Positions 1 to 7,887 of a stretch of DNA of 64,000 bases are shown piece by piece. Every line of letters begins with the position of its first letter. The stretch's first letter is position 1. The notes under the pieces are model-generated. The model did no database searches and had not been told where the DNA came from. It saw nothing but the letters and a program-made list of their open reading frames with translations. A program made the translations under genes and the position numbers. This DNA comes from Allobosea caraganae (lineage in GTDB: Bacteria > Pseudomonadota > Alphaproteobacteria > Rhizobiales > Beijerinckiaceae): positions 310,001 to 374,000 of the forward strand of contig NZ_QQTO01000033.1 in the NCBI RefSeq assembly GCF_003351345.1, given 5' to 3'.

Positions 1-31
1 AGAGCGGTTCCATGGCGTGAGTGCGCGGGCC

Positions 32-475
32 TCAGCTTCGCCTGGCCATCCCGGCCATGGCCTGGATGGCCAGCTCGTACCCGGCCGCGCCGAAGCCGAC
101 GATGATGCCGGTCGCGGTCCGGGAGATCAGCGAGTTGTGGTAGATGCTTTCCCGGGCGTGGACGTTCGAGATGTGCAGCTCGATCTTGGGGCCGTCGAAC
201 ATCTTCAGCGCATCGAGAAGCGCGACCGAAGTGAAGGTGTAGCCTGCCGGATTGATGATGATGCCGCAGGCCTCGATGCGCGCCTGATGCACGCTCTCCA
301 CCAGGGCACCCTCGAAATTCGTCTGGCGGAAATCGACCTCGAAGCCGAGCGCCCCGGCCTTGTCCACGCAGCGCTGGCGGATCTCGTCGAGCGTGGTCGT
401 GCCATAGACGGCCGGCTCGCGCTGGCCCAGCAGGTTAAGGTTCGGGCCGTTGAGAACGTAGATGCGATTGCCCAT
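32..475 (-). CDS. Type II 3-dehydroquinate dehydratase homologue with altered pocket
   Basis: A 147-residue protein with the type II dehydroquinase fold signature (NGPNLNLLG near the N-terminus, ELHISNVHARE near residue 100). The family converts 3-dehydroquinate to 3-dehydroshikimate in the cytoplasm. The length is normal and residues register with the Mycobacterium tuberculosis enzyme as I recall it. Asn12, Arg19, the catalytic Tyr24, Asn75, Asp88, Glu99 and the catalytic His101 are all present. Two substrate-contacting positions differ: the usual His81 is Phe and the usual Arg112 is Tyr. It stands alone, with no other shikimate gene nearby, and is divergent from a GntR regulator. A catabolic or changed-specificity paralogue is therefore as likely as biosynthetic AroQ. 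The family call is sure; the substrate is not. Confidence 0.85.
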   Translation of the reverse strand: MGNRIYVLNGPNLNLLGQREPAVYGTTTLDEIRQRCVDKAGALGFEVDFRQTNFEGALVESVHQARIEACGIIINPAGYTFTSVALLDALKMFDGPKIELHISNVHARESIYHNSLISRTATGIIVGFGAAGYELAIQAMAGMARRS

Positions 476-652
476 GCGCGTATTCCTGCCGCCCCAGCCC
501 AGAGCTGATGATCACATCTGGCCAAAGAGAGATCAACTGATAATATAAAAATCATCTGGTGATATGGATTTGCCCTGACGGGCGCGACCATCCTGCTTTG
601 TGAAGGCCGCGCCTCGTAGTATCGGTCCCCGCAAAGGTGCGAGTGCAGCAGC
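476..652. promoter_or_regulatory. Divergent promoter region, AroQ-like / GntR
   Basis: This 177-bp spacer between the two divergent genes contains an A+T-rich stretch around 539-551 and a small dyad, ATCA-N5-TGAT, at 551-563. Divergent GntR regulators commonly bind such sites, so the region probably holds both promoters and an operator. No exact boxes could be fixed. Confidence 0.35.
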
Positions 653-1342
653 ATGGCGGACGTGATGACGGATATGGTGGGCGACGAGCTCGCGCCCATC
701 TCGACGGGCGAACAGGCCTATGAGCGGATCCGCTCGGACATCGTCTTCGGGCGGTTGCGGCCGGGGCAGCGCCTTACCCTGGAAAAGCTGCGCCCGGTCT
801 ATGGCGTCGGCATCAGCACCCTGCGCGAAATCCTGAGCCGACTTACGCCTGAGGGGCTGGTTACGGCGGAAGGGCAGCGCGGCTTCCAGGTCGCGCCCTG
901 CTCGGCCGAGGATCTGAAGGAGATCGCTGCGCTGCGCCTGCTGATCGAGAAGGACGCGCTGGTGAAGTCGTTTCAGGCAGGCGACATGGAATGGGAGGGC
1001 CGCGTCGTCGCGGCCCATCACAAGCTGGCGCGGATGGAGGCGAGCCTCCTGGCCGGCGACGATTCCAAGACCCAGCAATGGAAGCGCTACGACTGGGAGT
1101 TCCATCAGGCGCTCGTCTCGGCCTGCGGTTCCAAGGCTTTGCTGGAGCTTCACTCGGGCATCTACGATCGCTACCTGCGCTACCAGATGGTCTTCGTGAT
1201 CTTCCGCGGCCCGGTCGCCGCCGACGAGCACCGGGCCTTGCTGGAATGCGCGCTGAGCCGGGATGCGGCCCAGGCCGACGCGATCCTGGAGCGCCACATC
1301 CATGGCTGCCTCGACTTCGCCTTCCAACACCGCCTCATTTGA
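653..1342 (+). CDS. GntR family transcriptional regulator (FCD type)
   Basis: A 229-residue DNA-binding regulator. An N-terminal winged helix-turn-helix spans about residues 20-80 (YERIRSDIVFGRLRPGQRL, then a recognition helix around ISTLREILSRL). An all-helical FCD ligand-binding domain follows from about residue 88 to the end, with the Asp/His pattern of the family (DWEFHQAL, HRALLE, ERHIHG). FCD members usually sense small organic acids. It is transcribed away from the AroQ-like gene, which is the obvious target. The start has only a weak ribosome binding site; the ATG at residue 5 is an alternative. Confidence 0.88.
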   Translation: MADVMTDMVGDELAPISTGEQAYERIRSDIVFGRLRPGQRLTLEKLRPVYGVGISTLREILSRLTPEGLVTAEGQRGFQVAPCSAEDLKEIAALRLLIEKDALVKSFQAGDMEWEGRVVAAHHKLARMEASLLAGDDSKTQQWKRYDWEFHQALVSACGSKALLELHSGIYDRYLRYQMVFVIFRGPVAADEHRALLECALSRDAAQADAILERHIHGCLDFAFQHRLI

Positions 1343-1365
1343 CCGTGAGCGGGCTTGGCGTGCCT

Positions 1366-1416
1366 AGAGCATGATGCCGAAAAGTGGGCACCGGTTTTCG
1401 GCTGACATCATGCTCT
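1366..1416. repeat. Palindromic intergenic repeat, likely bidirectional terminator
   Basis: Perfect 10-bp outer arms (AGAGCATGAT at 1366-1375 and ATCATGCTCT at 1407-1416) enclose an inner CCGAAAA/TTTTCGG pair. It lies between two convergent genes. The core is shared with the repeats at 22892 and 23396, so it belongs to a dispersed family. Position and dyad symmetry suggest transcription termination on both strands. Confidence 0.7.
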
Positions 1417-1442
1417 AACTCTTGGATGAGAGACATCCGGCT

Positions 1443-2210
1443 CTAGCGGGGCCGCGCGATGACGAGCTCGACCTTGGCCGCGGCGAGCCGCGCCGGGAAC
1501 GGCTCGGGCGGGCGCCTGTCGGTGACCAGCACGTCGATCTCCGCAAGGTCGCCCTGGCGGTAGCGGTCGCTGCGGCCGAACTTGGAGTGATCGCTCAGCA
1601 CCATGCGGCGGCGCGCCCGCCGGCGCAGGATGTCGGTAATCGCCGCATGGGCGGTGGTCGGCCCCATCACGCCATGCTCGGCGTCGATCGCCGCGGCGCC
1701 GGTGACGGCGAGGTCGAAGAGCCGGTTCTCGAGGAAGCGCAGCGCCTCCGGCCCGCCGAGCGCATGCGTGTCCGGGTGCATCTCGCCCCCGGTCAGGTGC
1801 ACGTCGTGGACGCCCCGGCGCAAGGCCACCGCGATGTCGATCATGTTCGTCACGAAGGTGGTCCGGACCGGCAGGTCGGCGAGGCGCTTTCCAAGCGCCA
1901 GCATCGTCGATCCCGCTCCGAGGAAGATGTGGCTGCCCGCTGGAATGAGCGGCAGCGCCGCCTCGACGATGTCGGCCTTCGCGCCGGCGGCCTGGTCCAT
2001 CCGGAACTGGACCGGGGGCAGGTTGGGAGGCGGCAGGGCGACGGCGCCGCCATGAACCCGGCGCAGGAGCCGCCGTTGCTCGAGAGCCACGAGGTCGCGG
2101 CGGGCCGTCTCGATCGACACGCCGAGGTCGGCGGCGAGGGCCGCGACCTCCACCTCCGCGACCGCGCTCAGGAGTTCCAGAATCCGCTGTTGTCTGGCGC
2201 TGGCAAGCAT
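1443..2210 (-). CDS. DeoR family transcriptional regulator
   Basis: A 255-residue repressor-type protein. The N-terminal DeoR helix-turn-helix lies at about residues 6-57 (RQQRILELL, then the signature SIETARRDL). The C-terminal DeoRC effector domain follows to the end, with the family segments LGAGST, VTNMIDIA and LSDHSKFGR. DeoR proteins usually respond to phosphorylated sugar or polyol intermediates. It is transcribed divergently from the binding protein-phosphoesterase-ammonia-lyase operon beginning at 2373 and probably controls it. An AGGGAA ribosome binding site precedes the start. Confidence 0.9.
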   Translation of the reverse strand: MLASARQQRILELLSAVAEVEVAALAADLGVSIETARRDLVALEQRRLLRRVHGGAVALPPPNLPPVQFRMDQAAGAKADIVEAALPLIPAGSHIFLGAGSTMLALGKRLADLPVRTTFVTNMIDIAVALRRGVHDVHLTGGEMHPDTHALGGPEALRFLENRLFDLAVTGAAAIDAEHGVMGPTTAHAAITDILRRRARRRMVLSDHSKFGRSDRYRQGDLAEIDVLVTDRRPPEPFPARLAAAKVELVIARPR

Positions 2211-2372
2211 CGCTCAATTCCCTGCATCGCTCGGTGTTCCCTGGCCGCTTCTGCTCGCATGGGCGAACGGGCGCGGATGAAGCGGTCAATAGACGGCATA
2301 ACCAGTCACATTCTGTCATCGACAGGTCAAGCGGCCCCCGTAGCCATGCCGGGACTTCAGATGGAGGACGCC
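2211..2372. promoter_or_regulatory. Divergent promoter region, DeoR / binding-protein operon
   Basis: The spacer holds a perfect dyad CTGTC-ATC-GACAG at 2313-2325. A direct repeat GCATCGCTC lies at 2207-2215 and 2224-2232, 17 bp apart, at the DeoR start. DeoR-family operators can be direct or inverted repeats, so both are candidate sites. A GGAGGA ribosome binding site lies just before the ATG at 2373. Confidence 0.4.
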
Positions 2373-3932
2373 ATGAGCCAAATCTCACGCCGCACGCTTC
2401 TCGCCACGGGTGCCGGCGCCATCGCGCTCGCGGCGGCGCCGCGCGCCCGGGCCCAGGCGCGCCGGACGGTTACGGTCGCGTCCCAGGCGCTGCCGCCGAC
2501 CATGGAGCCGATGGACACGCCCGGCACCACCTCCGTCTGGTACCGCACGGAGTACAACGTGTTCGAGGGCCTGCTCGGGCTCGACTACCGCAACAACCTG
2601 GCAGTGCGCGGCGCCCTGGCCGAGCGCTGGTCGCAGCGCGATGCCCGGACCTGGGAGTTCAGCCTGCGCCAGGGGGTCAAGTTCCATGACGGGCGCGAGC
2701 TGACGGCCGAGGACGTGCTGGTCTCGCTCGGCGAGGAGCGGCTGATGGGGCCGAATGCGCCCGGCCGGTCCTCGGCCAAGGGCTTCCTGCCGACCTTCGA
2801 GCGCGCCGAGAAAATCGACGAGCGCACGGTCCGCCTGATCACCAACACCGACGATCCGGTCTTCGACCGGCGCATCGCGGCCTGGGGCGGCCAGATCATC
2901 AGCGCCGCCGCCTTCCGCGCCGCGCCGAACTGGCAGAGCTGGGCCATGCGGCCGGTCGGGACCGGCCCCTACCGCATCGCCGAGGTGAGGCGCGACTACG
3001 GCATCAAGCTCACCGCCCATGACGAGTACTGGGGCGGGCGGCCCCCACTGGCGGGGGTGAACTTCCGCGCCGTCCCGGAAATGGCGGCGCGCTTCGCCGG
3101 CCTTCTCGCGGGCGATTGGGACATCGCCACCGACGTCACCCCCGACGCCGTCACGGAGATCGAGGGCCGCCGCGGCTTCAAGGTCGTCGAGGCCGGCTCG
3201 AACGTGACCCGCATGGTCATCCTCGACGCCAAGCACAATCCGCAACTGCGCGACGTCAGGCTGCGGCGGGCGCTGAGCCTCGCCGTCGACCGCCAGCTCC
3301 TCGTCGACACGATCTGGCTCGGCAAGACCACGATCCCGAACGGGCTCCAGTCCCCGAGCTATGGGGCGCTCTATGACGAAAAGCGGCGCGCGCCGGTCTT
3401 CGATCCCGACCTCGCCCGCAAGCTCGTGCAGGAATCCGGCTATCGCGGCGAGCCGATCGCCCTGAGGACGACCGGCACCTACTACCTGGCCGAGCGCCAG
3501 ACCACGGAGGCCCTCGTCGGGATGTGGCAGGCGGTCGGCGTCAACGTCCAGATCGAAATGGTCGAGAACTACGCCCAATGGTACCGCCGGCCCGGCTCCG
3601 GCATGTACAACTACTCCTCGGTCATGCTCTTCCCGGATCCGCTGGCCGGCATGGTCCGCAATTTCGGACCTGACAGCGCTTTGCAGCGCACCGAGGACAG
3701 CTGGTTCAACGAGGAATTCAACGGCCTCTGCAAAGGGATCGCCGGCACGAGCGACCTGACTGAGCGACGGCGCATGCATGCGCGCATGCTCGACATCCTC
3801 GAATGGGAGGATCCGCCGATGGTCCTGCTCTTCATGCAGAACATGTTCTACGGCCTGCGCGCGGACCTCGACTGGCGGCCATACCCCGCCCATCAGATGG
3901 ATTTCGGGCCCGACAACATGAGGGCGGGCTGA
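2373..3932 (+). CDS. ABC transporter substrate-binding protein, family 5 (Tat-type signal)
   Basis: A 519-residue periplasmic receptor of the peptide/nickel/opine family (SBP_bac_5). The N-terminus has a twin-arginine-like signal, ISRRTLLATGAG, then an Ala-rich segment ending ARAQA. Family features include WEFSLRQGVKFHDG, TAEDVLVSL, GTGPYRI and LRDVRLRRALSLAVDR. The start is fixed by a GGAGGA site 7 nt upstream. It overlaps the next gene (TGATG), so receptor, phosphoesterase and ammonia-lyase form one operon. No permease or ATPase gene accompanies it, so it must share a translocon encoded elsewhere. The ligand is unknown; the operon suggests an amino-acid-like or phosphodiester compound. Confidence 0.88.
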   Translation: MSQISRRTLLATGAGAIALAAAPRARAQARRTVTVASQALPPTMEPMDTPGTTSVWYRTEYNVFEGLLGLDYRNNLAVRGALAERWSQRDARTWEFSLRQGVKFHDGRELTAEDVLVSLGEERLMGPNAPGRSSAKGFLPTFERAEKIDERTVRLITNTDDPVFDRRIAAWGGQIISAAAFRAAPNWQSWAMRPVGTGPYRIAEVRRDYGIKLTAHDEYWGGRPPLAGVNFRAVPEMAARFAGLLAGDWDIATDVTPDAVTEIEGRRGFKVVEAGSNVTRMVILDAKHNPQLRDVRLRRALSLAVDRQLLVDTIWLGKTTIPNGLQSPSYGALYDEKRRAPVFDPDLARKLVQESGYRGEPIALRTTGTYYLAERQTTEALVGMWQAVGVNVQIEMVENYAQWYRRPGSGMYNYSSVMLFPDPLAGMVRNFGPDSALQRTEDSWFNEEFNGLCKGIAGTSDLTERRRMHARMLDILEWEDPPMVLLFMQNMFYGLRADLDWRPYPAHQMDFGPDNMRAG

Positions 3933-4795
3933 TGGCGCGCGCTGTCGTCGCACTCCTCTCGGACCCGCATCTGTCGCGCCGCCGGGCCTATACGGTGCCG
4001 GCCTGGCACCATGTGAGGAGCGAGATCACAGCCCTGGCGCTGGCCGCCACGATCGTCGCCGGCGACCTCGTCTTCGACGATTGCGACGATGCCGATGACC
4101 GGGCCTTCGCCGCGGCGGCCGTGGCGGGCCTGCCGGGCGATGTCCGCCTCATCCCCGGCAACCACGACGTGGGCGACAACGTCGCCGAGCCGTGGATGGG
4201 ACAATCCGTCACCGCCGGGCGCGTCGAAGCCTTCCTCGCCACCCACGGCACCGACCGCTTCGCCATCGACATCGCCGATTGGCGCATCGTCGGTCTGAAC
4301 GCTCAGCTCTTCGGAACCGGTCTCGCCCGCGAGGACGAGCAATGGTCCTGGCTCGACGACGTCATGCGCGACGCCGGGCAGAGGCCGGTCGTGCTGGTGC
4401 TGCATAAGCCGCTCGCCGTCTGGACGAGCTCCGAAGCGGAGGTGCCCAACTGCGTCGGCCGGGCCGCGCAGGCCAGGCTCACGGCTGCGACGCAGCGGGG
4501 CCGGGTGAGGCTCGTCGTCTCCGGGCATTATCACCACCACCGCTCGGTCGTCCTGGGCGGCACGCCACAGCTATGGCTGCCGAGCACCGCGCTGGTCGGC
4601 CGCGCCAGCCATGACCTGGAGCCCTTCGCGCAGCGCAGCCCCGGCTTCGTTGCGCTCTCGCTCGATGGCGAGGATGCCAGCTTCGCCCATGTCGCGACGC
4701 AGCCCGCCCTTGCCGTCGACCCGGTGCACCTCGCCGCGCTTCATGGCGAAGCGCCGCGTCATTGGCCGGAACTGAACGAGGCGAGCCAGCCATGA
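3932..4795 (+). CDS. Metallophosphoesterase, cyclic-nucleotide/glycerophosphodiesterase type
   Basis: A 287-residue cytoplasmic dinuclear metal hydrolase. The calcineurin-like ligand set is complete: Asp11 and His13 (SDPHLS), Asp45 (AGDLVFDD), Asn77-His78 (GNHDVG), His158 (LHKPL), and His199 and His201 (SGHYHHH). This order resembles GpdQ and class III cyclic phosphodiesterases, which cleave phosphodiesters. There is no signal peptide. The ATG overlaps the receptor stop (TGATG) and the stop overlaps the ammonia-lyase start (ATGA), implying translational coupling. The likely role is to release phosphate from an imported compound; the substrate cannot be read from the sequence. Confidence 0.85.
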   Translation: MARAVVALLSDPHLSRRRAYTVPAWHHVRSEITALALAATIVAGDLVFDDCDDADDRAFAAAAVAGLPGDVRLIPGNHDVGDNVAEPWMGQSVTAGRVEAFLATHGTDRFAIDIADWRIVGLNAQLFGTGLAREDEQWSWLDDVMRDAGQRPVVLVLHKPLAVWTSSEAEVPNCVGRAAQARLTAATQRGRVRLVVSGHYHHHRSVVLGGTPQLWLPSTALVGRASHDLEPFAQRSPGFVALSLDGEDASFAHVATQPALAVDPVHLAALHGEAPRHWPELNEASQP

Positions 4796-6087
4796 AGATC
4801 ACGGAAGTACTACTCGCGAAGGGGTGCGCGGGCCATTTCCACATCGATGCCGCCGCGCTCCGCGCCGGCGCGGTTGCCGATGGCTTCTCGTGGAAGGGCG
4901 CACCCCGCACCCCGGGCTTCTCCCGGATCGTCCAGCCCGCGGAAAGCCTGTCGATCATGCTCCGGCTCGAAGACGGGCAGATCGGCTTCGGCGATTGCGT
5001 CGACGTCGCCTATGCCGGATCGGCCGGCAGGGAAGGGCCCTTTGCTCCCGATCGCGTTCTGCCATGGCTCGGCACGGAACTCCGCGACCGGCTGGTCGGC
5101 ACTGATGCTCTCGGCTGGCGTGGACTTGCGGAGAGCTTCGATGCCGCCAGGGAGAATGGCGAGCCCTGGCCGGTCGCGATCCGCTACGGCCTCGGGCAGG
5201 CGCTCCTGCACGCGGCATCGCTGGCGCGGCGGCAGCCGATGGCCCGGCTGATCTGCGCGGAATACAACCTGCCGGACCCGCGCGAGACGCCGCTGCTGCT
5301 GGCCTGCGCCGCCATGGACGATCACGAGGCGCTCGACCGCCTGATCCTGAAGCGCGTCGACGTGCTGCCGCACAGCTTCATCACCGATCCGGACAGGCAT
5401 CTCGGGCGGGCCGGCGAGGCGCTGCTCGGCCATATCAGGCGCATGGCCGCGCGCATCCAGGCGCTCGGCGAGCCGGACTATCATCCCACCCTGCAATTCG
5501 ACATGAGCGGCAATCTGGGCCGGCTGTTCCGCGCGCCCGACGCGCATCTGCTCGATTTCCTCGAGCGGCTCGCCGACGCCGCCGCGCCGTTCGCGCTGCG
5601 CATCGAGTGCCCATGGCTGGCCGCGAGCCGGCAAGAGCAGATCGAGGTCTATGTCGAGCTGACCGCCGCAATGCGGCGCAGGGGGCGCAGCCTGCGCATC
5701 GGCGTCGACGAATGGTGCAACAGGCTCGAGGATTTCGCCGCCTTCGCCGCTGCCGGCGCCGGAGACTACCTGCACATCAAGATGCCCGATCTCGGCTGCA
5801 TCACCGGCAGCATGAGCGCGATCTCCGCCTGCCGCGTGCATGGCATGGCGTTCTGCCTGGGCGGCAGCGCCAACGAGACCGATCAGTCGGCGCGCGTCAG
5901 CTCCCATATCGGCCTGGCGTTCCGCCCCGAGGTGATGCTGGCCAAGCCGGGGCTCGGCGGCGACGAAGGCCTCATGATCGTGCGAAACGAGATGGCGCGA
6001 GCACTGGCGATCTCGGAACACGGCGGGGGCCAACGCCAGCCTGCCTCGGAATTCCCGGGACATGGTCCATTCGCTCGCCCGGCGTGA
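4792..6087 (+). CDS. Methylaspartate ammonia-lyase homologue
   Basis: A 431-residue enolase-superfamily protein resembling 3-methylaspartate ammonia-lyase, which interconverts threo-3-methylaspartate with mesaconate and ammonia. Family blocks are clear: SWKGAPRTPGFSRI, GDCVDVAYAGSAGREG, VDVLPHSF (His194), metal ligands in QFDMSG, RIECPW and GVDEWCN, the catalytic Lys330 in HIKMPDLG, and AKPGLGGDEGLMI. Two pocket segments differ from the Citrobacter enzyme as I recall it: QIK is HIK (His328), and GGTCNETD is GGSANETD (Ser359, Ala360). A related C-N lyase with another substrate is therefore possible. No glutamate mutase gene is present, which argues against the classical glutamate pathway. The start overlaps the upstream stop. 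Confidence 0.82.
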   Translation: MKITEVLLAKGCAGHFHIDAAALRAGAVADGFSWKGAPRTPGFSRIVQPAESLSIMLRLEDGQIGFGDCVDVAYAGSAGREGPFAPDRVLPWLGTELRDRLVGTDALGWRGLAESFDAARENGEPWPVAIRYGLGQALLHAASLARRQPMARLICAEYNLPDPRETPLLLACAAMDDHEALDRLILKRVDVLPHSFITDPDRHLGRAGEALLGHIRRMAARIQALGEPDYHPTLQFDMSGNLGRLFRAPDAHLLDFLERLADAAAPFALRIECPWLAASRQEQIEVYVELTAAMRRRGRSLRIGVDEWCNRLEDFAAFAAAGAGDYLHIKMPDLGCITGSMSAISACRVHGMAFCLGGSANETDQSARVSSHIGLAFRPEVMLAKPGLGGDEGLMIVRNEMARALAISEHGGGQRQPASEFPGHGPFARPA

Positions 6088-6220
6088 GCGCTCGCATGGC
6101 GTCCCGAGAGGGAAGGTGATCGGATCTCGGCGCTGATTGTCCGATCCTAGAAATATTCGCCGGTCATCGCCCTCTGCGACTGCGAATTTTCATCTCCAGG
6201 CAAACAGGCTTGCTTTCGGC

Positions 6221-6240
6221 GGACACACGTCGGTATGTCC
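6221..6240. promoter_or_regulatory. Candidate operator upstream of GntR gene
   Basis: An inverted repeat GGACA-N10-TGTCC lies about 90 bp before the GntR start, within the 241-bp spacer after the ammonia-lyase gene. It may be an autoregulatory site. Only the symmetry supports it. Confidence 0.25.
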
Positions 6241-6328
6241 TTTAGTTCGGTTGTCGCCAATGGCATTTCGCGGCATGTTATCGTATGGCAGTTTGGTTGG
6301 CGCAGATATGGCTGCCAAGGAGGAGCAC

Positions 6329-7003
6329 GTGTTGAGCGCCGGCAACGAGAAGGGTTCGACCGCGCTGCAACTGGAATCCGAGCTGAAGCGCGCGATCGTC
6401 GCGATGGAGCTGCGCCCTGGCACGCGGCTGTCCGAGGCCGACATCGCCGAGCGCCACGGCGTCTCGCGGCAGCCGGCGCGCGAGGCTCTGATCAGCCTTG
6501 CCAGGACGAAGCTGGTGCAGGTCCTGCCGCAGCGCGGCACCGTCGTCGCGAAGATCTCGGTGAGCCGGATGATGCAGGCGCGCTTCGTGCGCGAGGCGGT
6601 CGAGACGGCGGTGGTGCAGCGCGCCTGCGCCTCGTTCGACGGCGGCGTGCGCGAGCGCATCACCGGGCTTTTGGCGATGCAGGAGCACTTCGCCCTGGCC
6701 GACGACCACGCGAGCTTCCAGCGCTACGACGAGATGTTCCACGCCGCGCTCTGCGACGGCGCCGGCTGCCCGCTGGCCTGGGAGGCGCTGCGCGACATCA
6801 AGTCCCACATGGACCGGCTGTGCCAGCTCACGATCGCCGACCGCAGCGCGATGCTGCCGCTGATCGAGCAGCACCGCGCCATCATGGCGGCGATCGACGC
6901 GCGCGACGGCGAGCGGGCCGCCGCCGAGATCCGCAACCACCTCGCCGAAATCCTGCGCACCCTGCCGCGCATCGAAGCCGAGCACGCCGACCTGTTCGAG
7001 TAG
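6329..7003 (+). CDS. GntR family transcriptional regulator (FCD type)
   Basis: A regulator of about 224 residues. The winged helix-turn-helix comes first (LKRAIVAMELRPGTRLSEA, then VSRQPAREALISLA), followed by a helical FCD domain with FQRYDEMFHAAL and EQHRAIMAAI. The start is uncertain. A strong AAGGAGGA at 6317-6324 sits 4 nt before the GTG at 6329 and 7 nt before a TTG at 6332, while the in-frame ATG at 6308 lies upstream of that site and is poorly placed. A non-ATG start is therefore preferred. It follows the ammonia-lyase operon in the same direction and may regulate it or the convergent receptor gene. Confidence 0.85.
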   Translation: MLSAGNEKGSTALQLESELKRAIVAMELRPGTRLSEADIAERHGVSRQPAREALISLARTKLVQVLPQRGTVVAKISVSRMMQARFVREAVETAVVQRACASFDGGVRERITGLLAMQEHFALADDHASFQRYDEMFHAALCDGAGCPLAWEALRDIKSHMDRLCQLTIADRSAMLPLIEQHRAIMAAIDARDGERAAAEIRNHLAEILRTLPRIEAEHADLFE

Positions 7004-7063
7004 AGCCGGCGGGCAGCCTGCGTCGTCGGCAACCTCCGCCCCTTCGTCAAAAGCGATCCGCCG

Positions 7064-7810
7064 TCAGGACGCCACGCTCAGGCCGTCGACGCCGTGCTTG
7101 CTGATCAGCCCGGCGACGAAGCCCGAGGCCTTGGCGGCCTCGACGAATTTCGTCAGGTAGTCGAGCGCGGCGCCCTTCGCCTTTGGGGTGCCGATCGCCT
7201 GCTGGACCGTCATGAAATGGCCTTCCAGCATCGTCGCGCCCAGAACCTGCTGGAGGTCGGTGATCAGCCGCGGCTTCAGCCCCGCGAGCGCATCGAGCTT
7301 CTGGTCGACGAAGTCCTTCAAGGCCTCGTCCAACGTGTCCGAGCGCACGAGCTTGGCCTTGGCGATATTGCGCTCCAGCCAGAGCCCGTAGGCGGCCCGG
7401 CCGGTGACCGCGATGCGGATGCCTTCAGCGTCGACATCGGCGATGCGCTTCAGCGGCGATCCGGCCGGCACCAGATAGGTCGCCTCGATCTCGGTATAGG
7501 CGGGCGTGAAGCTGATCACCTCCGCGCGCTGCGGCTCGGCGCCGATCAGGCCGATATCCCATCTGTCCTGCGTCGCGTCGTCGGCCAGCAGGCCCGGCGA
7601 GGCATAGGGCACATAGCGTATGGCGACGCCGAGATTATCGGCGACGGCCCGCGCCATGTCGGGCGAGACGCCGACCGGGTCGCCATCCGCCGTCCGGCCT
7701 GTGACCAGCAGGAAGTTCGACAGGTTGATGCCGGCGCGCAGGACGCCGCCTGGGGCAAGCTCGCTGAGGACGGCAGGGGAGAGCGTGCCGATATCGGGCC
7801 GGAACTGCAT
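7064..7810 (-). CDS. Family 3 solute-binding-type protein lacking a signal peptide
   Basis: A 248-residue protein with the amino-acid-type receptor fold (SBP_bac_3): LRAGINLSNFLLV, GVSPDMARAVADNL, DIGLIGAEPQRAEVISFT and IAVTGRAAYGLWLE. The N-terminus, MQFRPDIGTLSPAVLSEL, is not hydrophobic, and the sequence just upstream gives no longer start with a leader. It should therefore stay in the cytoplasm, where a transport receptor would be useless. Some relatives of this fold are enzymes (cyclohexadienyl dehydratase) or sensors. It is the last gene in line with iolR-iolC-iolD-iolE-iolB, 77 bp after iolB, so a role in inositol or sugar-acid metabolism is possible. Confidence 0.75.
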   Translation of the reverse strand: MQFRPDIGTLSPAVLSELAPGGVLRAGINLSNFLLVTGRTADGDPVGVSPDMARAVADNLGVAIRYVPYASPGLLADDATQDRWDIGLIGAEPQRAEVISFTPAYTEIEATYLVPAGSPLKRIADVDAEGIRIAVTGRAAYGLWLERNIAKAKLVRSDTLDEALKDFVDQKLDALAGLKPRLITDLQQVLGATMLEGHFMTVQQAIGTPKAKGAALDYLTKFVEAAKASGFVAGLISKHGVDGLSVAS

Positions 7811-7887
7811 GATGGTCTCTCGCTGTGGATTCGCCTGCGCGGATGGCCGGCGCCGCAGCCTAGCTGACCATAGCCCCGTCCGCGACC

